Positions 27,436 through 36,304 of a stretch of DNA of 64,000 nt are shown here, one piece after another. A model generated the notes under the pieces. The model was not told the DNA's origin. It did not search any database and worked only from the letters and a program-made list of their open reading frames with translations. Numbering within the stretch: the stretch's first letter is position 1; every line of letters begins with the position of its first letter. A program made the position numbers and the translations under genes. The stretch is from the NCBI RefSeq assembly GCF_021223605.1, contig NZ_CP075175.1:2980001-3044000 (forward strand). Reading direction: 5' to 3'. The DNA comes from Paenibacillus sp. 481 (GTDB taxonomy: Bacteria > Bacillota > Bacilli > Paenibacillales > Paenibacillaceae).

Positions 27436-29769
27436 ATGGACAAAAAAAAGTTAAATCGTATTGCTATGATCGTTGTAGGGTGCATTTTAATATTTTCGAT
27501 TATCGATTATGAAAGTGAAGAACATCCTCCATCCCCTTTATATCAAACAACTCAGGAAGGGAGTGAAATCAGTGTACAGGAACTCCATGTTGAAGACGAT
27601 CGTCTCGTATTCGAACTCGAAGTCAAGGACCCAGCGATTGCTTTAGCTTATCAAAATAAGCAAATACCAAAGGAGTTAGAGTATTTTATTAGTGTGCCTG
27701 AATTAGAAGATAGGCGGATTACAGAAACATACTATGATACGGAGTCGTTAGCTTATGAAACAGAGCGGGCTAACTCGAGGCAAGAACATCATCTTGAGCA
27801 AGGTATATATTCCTTTAAAGCGGCGTACTCCATAGAACCAGATTTCGTGGAACATTTACGACAAGGCAATACGAAGCAGCTAACGATTCGGTTGTCGAAA
27901 GTGTCTCGAAATAGCGCTAACTTAGTCGTTCACACAGAGAACAGTGATATTCAATTTCCGCTAAGCAAGGAATATGTCAAAGATGTCCGAATTGGTAAAG
28001 TAGACTACAGCTGGATAGATTCAGAGAGTGCGATTCAACAAATTTTTGTTGAGCAAGTTCGAGTATATCCTAGCAGGCTTGTGGTTGATCTTAATGCCCG
28101 CGTCGCAGGTGGCGGGAGAATCTCTTTATATCCAACTACGGATAGTGAAGATAGCAAATTAAATGCCTCGGTAGATTATTATTCAAGAGGAACCACGCGA
28201 GCATGGACTTCACTTACAGCTGCAACTAATTACGCAGATATATCCAATGGAATTAGTCATAATTCGTGGCAATTTGATTCTAGTGGTTTTTACGATTTAC
28301 ATCAGGATAGCACGAGCCTTGATGTTAATATGCTTTGGGTGACACAAATGAAAGTAAACAAAACATTTAAGTTGCGGTTGAATGAACCTTTTCCACAGAC
28401 CGTTACACATCGTGGTAAGGTGATCACCATCTTAAACGCACATTATAAAGATGGATATTTGCATCTAGAGGTGCAGGCCGATGACCAAGGACTCAATCCA
28501 TGGCGAACTGCGTTGCTCACCTATGAGCCGTATTACTTAAAGCTGCAAGAAACAGACACGAAGCAGCTTTGGAAGCAGTATGGGATGAATATTGATACTC
28601 CAGCAACAGCGGCAATCCCAATGTCAGGGCAGCAATTATATGAGCAATACGCTCAGAGTGCTTATCAAGGTAGCGGCCCAATTGTATGGGACCCAACGTT
28701 AGGTGTGTATTCGCCCAATATAACACCAGCGGCAACAACAGAGAAGGCAAAGATTTATCATGTAACCATTATGGCACCGCAGTTAAAGGAATACGACATT
28801 TCCATTCGGCGTGTCAACGATCCGGAGGAGGTGCGTTTTTATGCCCCGATTCACATACCAGGAGCAGTTCCGAACAAGACAGAGGATGACGGCGAGAGGC
28901 CAGTAAATAATTTGGAAGAGGCTACTGAGAGGGCACAGCGTGCACTCGTGGAAATTGCAGGCCCATCTGTCGAACCAGGTCGTATTGAACTAAGTGAATA
29001 TGACTTAACACTTCATAGTAAAGACTATTTGAGTCGTGTACATGCTGACTTAAGGGACGAAACTTATGAATCATTCGCCACTATGAATTACGCGGATCTA
29101 GATCCTTCTATTAGGAGTGAAATCGAGGCGAAATCTGGCCTAGGTGGGGAGCAGCTTGCAGCACTAGTACATAAGGTTGTTCGTACGAAAAAGAAAGAAA
29201 AGAACACGACTAGTTCTACGTTTAAACCTGAAATGAAGGGCAAAATTGAAACGAATTTGATTGGTGAGCAGTTCAGTATTAGCCACTACAATAGTGAGGA
29301 AATATATATGGACTTTGATTATCCAATTGATCAAATGGATCCTAAAATTTTGGCGGCTGCCGAGAAAGCTGTTATGGATATTAAAGGTGGCAAGATCGTT
29401 AAGCTAGTGAAGGCTACTCGTTCGTATGGTAAAAGTGGAAACTGGTATACATTAAAAAACGAGAAAGGTGACGCGTCTGTAAAGATTGGAGCTCGTACAG
29501 GGCGCATTGTTGAGTTATACATCAGAGGCAACTTTAGAAATGAACCGACAATTACAGATACAATAAGTGACCAGATGTTAAAGGCAGCAGCTGATCCTGT
29601 GAAAAAGATATTTGGTATCGACCTGTCAGGATATAGCGCACAGCTAACCGTTGACTCGACTTATGTAAAGTTGATTAAACCCGGTGCATTGACGATTGAG
29701 TGGCAAAATTCTTATGATATAAAATCATTTAGTATTGCAAGCACAGAGGAAAATGAAATTGTAGACTAA
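27436..29769 (+). CDS. Large membrane-anchored extracytoplasmic protein, unrecognised
   Basis: 777 residues that I do not recognise. A single N-terminal membrane segment (RIAMIVVGCILIFSIIDY, about 8-25) has no signal peptidase site, so it is likely an anchor. The rest looks extracellular, with beta-rich repeats in the first 450 residues. Residues ~490-570 and ~640-760 resemble PepSY/YcdB-type segments (AAEKAVMDIKGGKIVKLVKA, then GRIVELYIRGN). The linker around 600-615 is basic (KKKEKNTTSSTFK). It is monocistronic, with its own bidirectional terminator. It may modulate wall enzymes or proteases, but nothing here proves it. Confidence 0.7.
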   Translation: MDKKKLNRIAMIVVGCILIFSIIDYESEEHPPSPLYQTTQEGSEISVQELHVEDDRLVFELEVKDPAIALAYQNKQIPKELEYFISVPELEDRRITETYYDTESLAYETERANSRQEHHLEQGIYSFKAAYSIEPDFVEHLRQGNTKQLTIRLSKVSRNSANLVVHTENSDIQFPLSKEYVKDVRIGKVDYSWIDSESAIQQIFVEQVRVYPSRLVVDLNARVAGGGRISLYPTTDSEDSKLNASVDYYSRGTTRAWTSLTAATNYADISNGISHNSWQFDSSGFYDLHQDSTSLDVNMLWVTQMKVNKTFKLRLNEPFPQTVTHRGKVITILNAHYKDGYLHLEVQADDQGLNPWRTALLTYEPYYLKLQETDTKQLWKQYGMNIDTPATAAIPMSGQQLYEQYAQSAYQGSGPIVWDPTLGVYSPNITPAATTEKAKIYHVTIMAPQLKEYDISIRRVNDPEEVRFYAPIHIPGAVPNKTEDDGERPVNNLEEATERAQRALVEIAGPSVEPGRIELSEYDLTLHSKDYLSRVHADLRDETYESFATMNYADLDPSIRSEIEAKSGLGGEQLAALVHKVVRTKKKEKNTTSSTFKPEMKGKIETNLIGEQFSISHYNSEEIYMDFDYPIDQMDPKILAAAEKAVMDIKGGKIVKLVKATRSYGKSGNWYTLKNEKGDASVKIGARTGRIVELYIRGNFRNEPTITDTISDQMLKAAADPVKKIFGIDLSGYSAQLTVDSTYVKLIKPGALTIEWQNSYDIKSFSIASTEENEIVD

Positions 29770-29821
29770 GGGGACTTCATTTTAAACATTCGGTTCACTG
29801 TACAACGTGTTAAAAAGAAAA

Positions 29822-29860
29822 ACGGCCGCTTCTCATTGAAACCTCAAGAGAAACGGCCGT
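29822..29860. terminator. Bidirectional terminator
   Basis: Stem ACGGCCG..TTCTC paired with GAGAA..CGGCCGT, with A-rich left flank and T-rich right flank, between convergent genes. Confidence 0.82.
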
Positions 29861-29872
29861 ACTTATTTATTG

Positions 29873-31372
29873 CTATCGTACACCCTTCATGAATCCTTCG
29901 ATTTTTGGAGCAAGCATGAACAGGATTACACTTAGTACAATCGCAGTTCCTCCAATTACCCCGAAGTAGAGCATTTCCGTGTCAGGCGTGTAAAATCTAA
30001 CGATCTGTGCATTAATCGCTTGTGCAGCTGCGTTCGATAAGAACCATAAGCTCATCGTTTGTGCCGAGAAGGCAACAGGCGCTAGCTTCGTCGTCGCAGA
30101 GAGGCCTACAGGCGACAAGCACAATTCCCCAAGTACGACAATCAGATAGCTTAGGACAAGCCATAATGGGTTAACGAGTGCACTATGACCACCAATATAA
30201 GCCGGCAGCAAAATGACAAGGAATGATAAACCAGCAAACAGCAAGCCGAACGAGAACTTTTGCGGAATGGACGGCTGTCTGTTGCCCAGCTTAACCCATA
30301 GCCAAGCGAACACAGGTGCTAACAAAATAATGAATAGCGGGTTTAACGATTGGAACCAAGCAGGTGAAATATGAATACCCGCAAATTCCAACTGTGTGCG
30401 CTTATCCGCATAATTGGCAAGAATCGTTGCGCCTTGCTCCTGAATCGCCCAGAACATCACGGATGCAATGAACAATGGAATGTACGCGATAATTCTTGAT
30501 TTTTCTACGGCTGTCGTCTTTGGACTGCGATACATGACGATAAAATAGCTCGTTGGAATAACAATACCTAATACACCTACAAGAGCGATAAATGTCTTGA
30601 ATGTAAGCAGACCAGTTGGAATAGCTATAGCGACGAGAATCGCTAACAGAACAGCTGCAATTCCCATAGTCGTAAACACTTTTTTCTTCTCAGCTTGCGA
30701 GAGCGGATTTGCTACAATCGTACCTGCAAGGCCGAGGTTCTTTTTCTTCGTCAACATAAACACGGCTAGACCCAACAGCATACCTACAGCAGCGAGCCCA
30801 AAGCCCATGTGGAAACCAACATTCATACCAACGGTGCCGACTATTAACGGAGCGATAAAGGCACCCATGTTAATACCCATGTAAAAAATGCTGAAACCTG
30901 CATCACGACGATGGTCCGTCGGGCTATAAATATCACCTACAACGCTTGATACGTTAGGCTTCAGTAAGCCTGTCCCAAGCACGATCAAAATCATGGAAAC
31001 AAAAAACAGGCTTATATTTCCCGGAAATGAAAGCACAAGGTGACCTAACATAATTAATATTCCACCATAAAATACAGCTTTCGAAGTACCGAATATACGG
31101 TCAGCAAGCCACCCGCCAATAATTCCGGACATATACACTAATGACCCGTATATCGACACAATGGCAAGAGCCGTGCTCTCGTCGAATCCTAATCCGCCTT
31201 TGGAGACTTCATAGTACATATAATAGACAAGAATTGCTCTCATTCCATAATAGGAAAAGCGCTCCCAAAACTCGGTGAAGAATAGGGTGAACAGTCCTTT
31301 AGGATGTCCAAAAAATCCTTTTTGCGGGACAGACGCAACAATTTGTTGCTTTTGATTATCGATGTCTGACAT
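29873..31372 (-). CDS. dtpT: POT-family proton-dependent di-/tripeptide transporter
   Basis: 499 residues with 12-14 membrane segments. The PTR2 signatures are FFTEFWERFSYYGMRAILVYY (written in parts: FTEFWERFSYYGMR near residue 31; the ExxER motif is EFWER) and the second signature FSIFYMGINMGAFIAPLIVG near 160. PNVSSVVGDIY follows the expected pattern at TM4. It imports short peptides with protons. AAGGAGG precedes the ATG. It is divergent from the response-regulator gene across 334 bp. Confidence 0.93.
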   Translation of the reverse strand: MSDIDNQKQQIVASVPQKGFFGHPKGLFTLFFTEFWERFSYYGMRAILVYYMYYEVSKGGLGFDESTALAIVSIYGSLVYMSGIIGGWLADRIFGTSKAVFYGGILIMLGHLVLSFPGNISLFFVSMILIVLGTGLLKPNVSSVVGDIYSPTDHRRDAGFSIFYMGINMGAFIAPLIVGTVGMNVGFHMGFGLAAVGMLLGLAVFMLTKKKNLGLAGTIVANPLSQAEKKKVFTTMGIAAVLLAILVAIAIPTGLLTFKTFIALVGVLGIVIPTSYFIVMYRSPKTTAVEKSRIIAYIPLFIASVMFWAIQEQGATILANYADKRTQLEFAGIHISPAWFQSLNPLFIILLAPVFAWLWVKLGNRQPSIPQKFSFGLLFAGLSFLVILLPAYIGGHSALVNPLWLVLSYLIVVLGELCLSPVGLSATTKLAPVAFSAQTMSLWFLSNAAAQAINAQIVRFYTPDTEMLYFGVIGGTAIVLSVILFMLAPKIEGFMKGVR

Positions 31373-31706
31373 ATGTTAGCCTCCTTATTATTCATTTTTC
31401 ATTGCACGTATGTTTAAACGTTGCTAACCTCTAATGCTCATTAGCATGTGCGATGTCTAAATAGTTAATCCATTATTTTGAAAATATATTAAATAAGATT
31501 GAATATAAGATTATTACCTAAAAAGGTTTCATACTTGCATTTATATAAAAAAATCCAAGATATGATGAGACATTATAGCACGATCATGTATATCCGACAA
31601 TCGAAAAGCTTACACCCAGACTTTGCTTGACCTTGTTTTGCCTTAAACCTTAAAGTAGTTGTAAAAGAACACTGGACAATAATGAATAAGTGCGAGGGTG
31701 ACACGT
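31373..31706. other. Divergent intergenic region, no gene seen
   Basis: This AT-rich stretch separates the peptide transporter from the two-component genes. Promoters for both must lie here, but I could not place a convincing -35/-10 pair. Short CCTT-rich direct repeats at about 31623-31655 (CTTTGCTTGA, CCTTGTTTTG, CCTTAAAC, CCTTAAAG) may serve the response-regulator promoter. Confidence 0.4.
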
Positions 31707-32687
31707 ATGGATACGATTCGAATTCTTATTGCAGATGATGAACAGGAAATACGCGACTTGTTACAAAAATATGTGCGGCGAGAATGTTATGAAGTCGATG
31801 TTGCCGCAAACGGCGAGGAAGCGCTTCGTCTGTTTGAACAACATACGTACCATTTAGTCCTCTTAGATGTGATGATGCCGAAAATGGATGGCATAGAGGT
31901 GTGCAGAAGGCTTAGACAACTCACCAATATCCCGATCATGATGCTGACGGCTAAGGATGAGGACATTGATAAAGTGCTTGGGCTTCGTATGGGTGCGGAC
32001 GACTATATGACGAAGCCGTTTAGCATTCATGAACTGGTGGCGCGTATTAAAGCGCAATTGCGGCGGTATTTCGTATTAGGCGGCGATGAGAGTGTTGGGA
32101 GTGTAGGCAGTGCAGGTAGTGTAGGTCGTGCAAGCAGTGCAGGTAGTGTAGGTCGTGCAAGCAGTGCAGGTAGTGTGAGCAGTGCGGGCAGTGTGGGCAT
32201 TGCAAGCTATGCAAGCCATGCAAGCCATGCAAGCCATGCAAGCCATGCAAGCCATGGTCTACTTGGCGGACATGCTGATGCTGGGGCAGGAGTAGGTACA
32301 GGTACAGGAGTAGGCGTAGGTTCAGGTGTAGGAGCAGCCTCAGGAGCAGCGGGCGTAGGTGCGTCAGCTGAAGCCCAACTTCGCTATAAACGATTAACCA
32401 TCGATTTAAAAAGATATACAGTTAAGAAAGATGGAGCTGATGTGTCCTTAACGGCAAAGGAATTTGAATTGTTGAAGTTTGTTGCTTCCCATCCGGAGCA
32501 AGTGTTTACGAAGACACAAATCTTTCGCCAAGTGTGGGATAGTGACTACATTGAAGACGACAACACGGTCATGGTACATATTCGCAAGCTGCGTTTGAAA
32601 ATTGAGGACAATCCTTCGGAGCCCAAATGGGTGCAAACCGTGTGGGGCATCGGTTATAAGTTTGTAGGTGAACAAGATGAAGCATGA
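31707..32687 (+). CDS. OmpR-family response regulator with a ~98-residue repetitive linker
   Basis: 326 residues, about 100 more than usual. The receiver domain (1-118) has acidic DDE at 11-13, the phospho-acceptor Asp54 in LVLLDVMMPKMDG, and the conserved Lys in MTKPFS. Residues ~126-223 are low complexity: VGSAGSVGRASS units, then ASH repeated five times, then GTGVGVGSG-type runs. The winged helix follows from ~224 (LTAKEFELLKFVASHPEQVF; DDNTVMVHIRKLR). The DNA of the first half is a 9-bp tandem array. The ATG at 31707 follows GAGGGTG; a GTG at 31698 is less likely. It overlaps the kinase gene and probably controls the downstream Bcr-like transporter. Confidence 0.92.
   Translation: MDTIRILIADDEQEIRDLLQKYVRRECYEVDVAANGEEALRLFEQHTYHLVLLDVMMPKMDGIEVCRRLRQLTNIPIMMLTAKDEDIDKVLGLRMGADDYMTKPFSIHELVARIKAQLRRYFVLGGDESVGSVGSAGSVGRASSAGSVGRASSAGSVSSAGSVGIASYASHASHASHASHASHGLLGGHADAGAGVGTGTGVGVGSGVGAASGAAGVGASAEAQLRYKRLTIDLKRYTVKKDGADVSLTAKEFELLKFVASHPEQVFTKTQIFRQVWDSDYIEDDNTVMVHIRKLRLKIEDNPSEPKWVQTVWGIGYKFVGEQDEA
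32090..32262 (+). repeat. In-frame 9-bp tandem repeat inside the response-regulator gene
   Basis: About 18-19 nine-base units, such as AGTGTAGGT, AGTGCAGGT, CGTGCAAGC and CATGCAAGC, encode SVG/SAG/RAS/ASH tripeptides. A 6-bp GGNNNA array follows to about 32355. Confidence 0.95.
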
Positions 32688-33699
32688 TAAGAGCTTGTGG
32701 CTTATCGGTGTGCAGCTCGTGCTGATGTTATGCCTGTTCATGTTGGAAATAACGGATCAGCCTGACGGATGGTGGCGTTGGGCTTTATGTGTTGCGCTCT
32801 TTATTACAACAGCATTCCTATTGCAAATGCGATTGGAATATGTGGCGAAGTTGAAGGAGGTCGTCGCAGCGTTACAGCGGGCGCGAACTGGTAATCTCAA
32901 CACGCGCTTGCTTGCTAAAGACGATCCTCTATTGGATGAAGTCATGTTCTCCGTCAACGAGCTGATCGAACAATTAAGCAAAGTCCAAGTGCACGCCATC
33001 AAATCCGAGGCGGCTCGTAAAAGTCTGCTGTCTAATATTTCACATGACATTCGGACCCCGCTCACGACCATTATTGGCTACGTGGATGCATTAAAGGACG
33101 GGATCGCGGTATCCACAGTAGAAAGAGAGCAATACTTAGACATTATTTTGAAGAAAGCCAGCTTCTTGAAGCAGTTGCTGGATGAGATCTTTCATCTGGC
33201 GAAGCTGGATGCTGATGAGGTGCCGTTACAGCTGCAATTGCTTGATGTGGCCGAGCTCGTAAGAGAGGCGCTTATTCCATTTTTGCCAGAGCTGCAAAAG
33301 GCTCGTATGGAGCTGAAAGTGAGCATCCCTGAGCAGAGATGCATGCTGAAGGTTGATCGGCTTAGCTTGCTTCGCATTTTAAATAACCTTATTAAAAATG
33401 CGGTGCAGTATGGGCAGCAAGGACATCAATTAGGCGTTGAACTCGTGGAGAGTCGAGACGAATATCAAATTCATATTTGGGATCAAGGAGCGGGTATTTC
33501 GAGTGCTGATGTGCCTTACATCTTTGAGCGCATGTACCGCGCCGATCGCTCACGTAATTTAACACATGGTGGCAGCGGGCTAGGACTTGCGATAACGAAA
33601 GCATTAGTCGAGCAGCATGCGGGGCGAATTTGGGTGGAAAGTGAGCCTGATAGACGCACGACGTTCAGCTTTACGATCCCGAAGCGGGGCACAGAATGA
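32677..33699 (+). CDS. Histidine kinase, intramembrane-sensing (BceS/BacS-like)
   Basis: 340-residue sensor kinase. Two membrane segments (about 8-24 and 34-50) are joined by only ~10 residues (ITDQPDGWWR), so there is no extracellular sensor domain; this is typical of kinases that sense bacitracin-type stress through a partner transporter. A HAMP-like coiled region leads to the H-box SNISHDIRTPLT with His123, the N-box NNLIKNAVQYG, the G1 box WDQGAGIS and the G2 box GGSGLGLAITK. It overlaps the response-regulator gene by 11 nt, with TAGGTGA as SD; the GTG at 32668 is an alternative start. Confidence 0.92.
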   Translation: MKHDKSLWLIGVQLVLMLCLFMLEITDQPDGWWRWALCVALFITTAFLLQMRLEYVAKLKEVVAALQRARTGNLNTRLLAKDDPLLDEVMFSVNELIEQLSKVQVHAIKSEAARKSLLSNISHDIRTPLTTIIGYVDALKDGIAVSTVEREQYLDIILKKASFLKQLLDEIFHLAKLDADEVPLQLQLLDVAELVREALIPFLPELQKARMELKVSIPEQRCMLKVDRLSLLRILNNLIKNAVQYGQQGHQLGVELVESRDEYQIHIWDQGAGISSADVPYIFERMYRADRSRNLTHGGSGLGLAITKALVEQHAGRIWVESEPDRRTTFSFTIPKRGTE

Positions 33700-33733
33700 G
33701 GCGTACAATGAACAGATTTGCCAGTTCAAATGG

Positions 33734-33799
33734 TTAATTAAAAAGTTAAGAAGGAATTAAGAATTGATTAAGTGCCATTTAAATTCGCCTGCTTATGAT
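33734..33799 (+). promoter_or_regulatory. Response-regulator operator and promoter of the ABC-bcrC genes
   Basis: TTAAG-type pentamers start at 33746, 33757, 33768 and 33779 (the last is TTAAA), exactly 11 bp apart, with a fifth TTAAT at 33734. The -10 TATGAT lies at 33794-33799 and no normal -35 is present. One-turn direct repeats replacing the -35 are the classic arrangement for OmpR/PhoB-class activators. The adjacent response regulator is the obvious candidate. Confidence 0.75.
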
Positions 33800-33855
33800 A
33801 GAACTACGAATGAAACAGATGAAGCAAGTTCGGCAAAGCAGGAGGTGCGAAGCAT

Positions 33856-34776
33856 ATGAGTACAATCATTAAAACGACCCATTTAACGAAAGCTTACGGC
33901 GCGCAAAAAGCGGTACATAACTTGAACATGCATGTGCAGCAAGGTCAGATTTACGGATTTTTAGGGCGGAATGGCGCGGGTAAAACGACGACGATTCGCA
34001 TGTTGCTAGGCTTAATTAAGCCAACTCATGGACAAATCGAAATATTTGGCGAGGATTTGGTCAAGCAGCAGAAACACATTTTACGCAGAATCGGGTCGAT
34101 GGTCGAGCATTCAGGCTTCTATGAAAATTTGACGGCCTACGAAAATTTACTCATTAATGCGAAGCTAATGGGTGTTCACAAAAAAGATGCGCTCACCGAA
34201 GCGCTAGAAATTGTCGGGCTACAGCACGAAACGAAGAAGCTAGTCGGGCAATATTCGATGGGGATGAAGCAGCGCTTAGGCATCGCGAGAGCCATTGTTC
34301 ATCATCCAGAACTGCTTATTTTGGACGAGCCTACAAATGGCTTAGATCCGATTGGAATTAAGGAAATGCGCCGGCTCATTAAGTCGCTTGCTCAAGAACG
34401 GAAAATTACGATATTAATTTCCAGTCATATTTTATCCGAGGTGGAGCAGCTCGCTGACCATATCGGGGTCATACATGAGGGCAAGCTACTCGAGGAAGTA
34501 TCTTTTGCAGAGCTGCAATCAAGAAATCGGAAATATGTACAGTTTCAAGTAAGCAACGACAACAAAGCGGCGATGCTCTTGGAGCAGCAATTGAATATTT
34601 ACGATTATGATGTACAAGCCGAAGGGCATATTCGCGTCTATTCGCATATCGGTCAGCAGGCGAAGCTGAACCGGGTGTTCGTCGAGCACGGCATAGATGT
34701 ATCCAAAATGGTAGTAAGTGAAGATAGACTAGAAGATTATTTCATCAAATTAATAGGGGGTGGCACCATTGGTTAA
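33856..34776 (+). CDS. bcrA: ABC transporter ATP-binding protein, BcrA-like
   Basis: 306 residues. Walker A is GRNGAGKTTT (~38-47), the signature YSMGMKQRLGIARA (~135), and Walker B LLILDEPTNGLD (~152); a C-terminal extension of ~85 residues is typical of BcrA/NatA-like ATPases. With the following permease it would form an exporter for bacitracin or a lipid II-binding peptide, as in B. licheniformis bcrABC. The SD is GGAGGTG. The symbol is by analogy from the gene order kinase-ATPase-permease-BcrC. Confidence 0.87.
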   Translation: MSTIIKTTHLTKAYGAQKAVHNLNMHVQQGQIYGFLGRNGAGKTTTIRMLLGLIKPTHGQIEIFGEDLVKQQKHILRRIGSMVEHSGFYENLTAYENLLINAKLMGVHKKDALTEALEIVGLQHETKKLVGQYSMGMKQRLGIARAIVHHPELLILDEPTNGLDPIGIKEMRRLIKSLAQERKITILISSHILSEVEQLADHIGVIHEGKLLEEVSFAELQSRNRKYVQFQVSNDNKAAMLLEQQLNIYDYDVQAEGHIRVYSHIGQQAKLNRVFVEHGIDVSKMVVSEDRLEDYFIKLIGGGTIG

Positions 34777-35506
34777 TTTGCTATACACCGAGCTGTTAAA
34801 GCTTAAACGGGCAAAAATGTTTATGGTTAGTATAATCGGTGCGTCAGCTGCCCCTATTTTAATGTTTGTCGCTTTTTTAACGGCGGAAAATGAAAAGCCT
34901 TCTGAACAGCCGATCACGTTTGAAGTGTCTTTTTACAATACGAACTTGTACGTGCTATTGCTAATCGGAACGCTGCTGTATGGCGTCATCACCGCTTACT
35001 TATTTAATCGTGAATACGTAGAAGATACGCTGAAAAATTTACTTACGATACCCGTTTCACGGACGAGTCTGATCGCGAGCAAGATGGCCATGCTCTTCAT
35101 TTGGATTGTTATTTTAACGTTGGTGGCATGGGGAATGACACTCATACTCGGACTCATCGGACAGTTTGATGGGTTGAGTGTTGCTGTACTGATGAAGTCA
35201 TTGCAGCAGCATTTGGTAGGCGCGGTGCTCTTGTTCTTACTTTCTACACCGACTATTTTTGTAACTTTCTTGTTCAAAAATTACGTTCCAACCATTATCT
35301 TTACGTCCGTCATTACGATGGCCAACATTGCAATCACGAACTCCAAGTACAAAGTATTATTTCCTTGGTCGGCTGCACACGCCATCGCGAACAATGAATT
35401 TAACGCCCATTTTCCGCCACTCTATTCGTATATTTCCGTGTTGGTGACGGCTGCTATCGGGTTGATTGCGACTGTTGTTTATTTTAAAAAGTCCGACATT
35501 CACTAG
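34769..35506 (+). CDS. bcrB: ABC transporter permease, BcrB-like
   Basis: About 245 residues with six membrane segments and the ABC-2 permease start MVNLLYTELLKLKRAKMF. The TTG at 34769 is chosen because AGGGGG lies 8 nt before it and the protein then begins in the family style; a GTG at 34760 is possible. It overlaps the ATPase gene by 8 nt, indicating translational coupling. Membrane partner of the preceding ATPase. Confidence 0.85.
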   Translation: MVNLLYTELLKLKRAKMFMVSIIGASAAPILMFVAFLTAENEKPSEQPITFEVSFYNTNLYVLLLIGTLLYGVITAYLFNREYVEDTLKNLLTIPVSRTSLIASKMAMLFIWIVILTLVAWGMTLILGLIGQFDGLSVAVLMKSLQQHLVGAVLLFLLSTPTIFVTFLFKNYVPTIIFTSVITMANIAITNSKYKVLFPWSAAHAIANNEFNAHFPPLYSYISVLVTAAIGLIATVVYFKKSDIH

Positions 35507-35541
35507 AGTTGAGTCGGTAGGAGGAACGAGGGAGATAGCAG

Positions 35542-36141
35542 ATGTCATTTTCAGAATGGAACATAGAAATATTTCGCGTCATTAACGATTTAGGAAAGCA
35601 ATATCCTGACTTAAATCCGATTGCGATCTTTGTAGCTGAACCCTTGCTGTACATGTTAGCGTTAAGCATGCTGGTGTATTGGTTCACACGTACTTATGAG
35701 AATCGTTTGATGGTTATTCAAGGTGGACTAGCCTTTATTTTAGCTGAAATATTAGCAATTATAGTAGGTCAGTTTCACTTTAATTACCAACCGTTTGCGG
35801 TTCTAACGGACGTGAATAAGTTGATTGAACGTAGTGTGGACAACTCATTTCCGAGTGACCATACGATCGTATTTTTTGCAGTATGTGTAACGTATTGGCT
35901 TGTCCGTAAAAAGGAAGCCTGGCTCTGGCTCATCGTCGCTTGCTGTGTTGGTGTATCGCGAATTTGGGTTGGTGTGCATTATCCAGCGGATGTAGTGATG
36001 GGAGCTAGTTTGGCTATTGCTGCCGCTTTAATTGTTCATTGGTCAATTCCTAAACTGGCTGTGACGAGGCGATTGCTGGATGGGATTACGAAGGCGGAGC
36101 AGCGTATTTTTTCGGTCAAAAATAAGTCTAAGGACGTGTGA
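35542..36141 (+). CDS. bcrC: PAP2-type undecaprenyl-diphosphatase, BcrC-like
   Basis: 199-residue membrane phosphatase (five or six membrane segments) that should dephosphorylate undecaprenyl diphosphate, competing with bacitracin for its target. C2 is seen as NSFPSDHT (~100) and C3 as SRIWVGVHYPADV (~146). The C1 motif, normally ending R-P-F, here reads FHFNYQPF, so the conserved Arg is replaced by Gln. That may lower or change activity. Start at ATG with AGGAGGAACG upstream; 35 nt after the permease, and last gene of the operon before a terminator. Confidence 0.87.
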   Translation: MSFSEWNIEIFRVINDLGKQYPDLNPIAIFVAEPLLYMLALSMLVYWFTRTYENRLMVIQGGLAFILAEILAIIVGQFHFNYQPFAVLTDVNKLIERSVDNSFPSDHTIVFFAVCVTYWLVRKKEAWLWLIVACCVGVSRIWVGVHYPADVVMGASLAIAAALIVHWSIPKLAVTRRLLDGITKAEQRIFSVKNKSKDV

Positions 36142-36147
36142 AATATA

Positions 36148-36192
36148 ATGGGTGACTCTACATGGTGAAATGTGGCGTTACCCGTTATTTTT
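36148..36192 (+). terminator. Terminator of the bcr-like operon
   Basis: Stem ATGGGTGAC/GTTACCCGT with an inner extension CACAT/ATGTG-like, followed by TATTTTTATTT. Confidence 0.75.
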
Positions 36193-36304
36193 ATTTGGAG
36201 CAAAGTTGGCTGCAAAAAAAATGCAACAAAAAAATGGCGATACACGTTAGAATAATAGTTGTAAAGGGTATTTATTCCATGAAAATCGTGAAGAGGTGTG
36301 TTGA

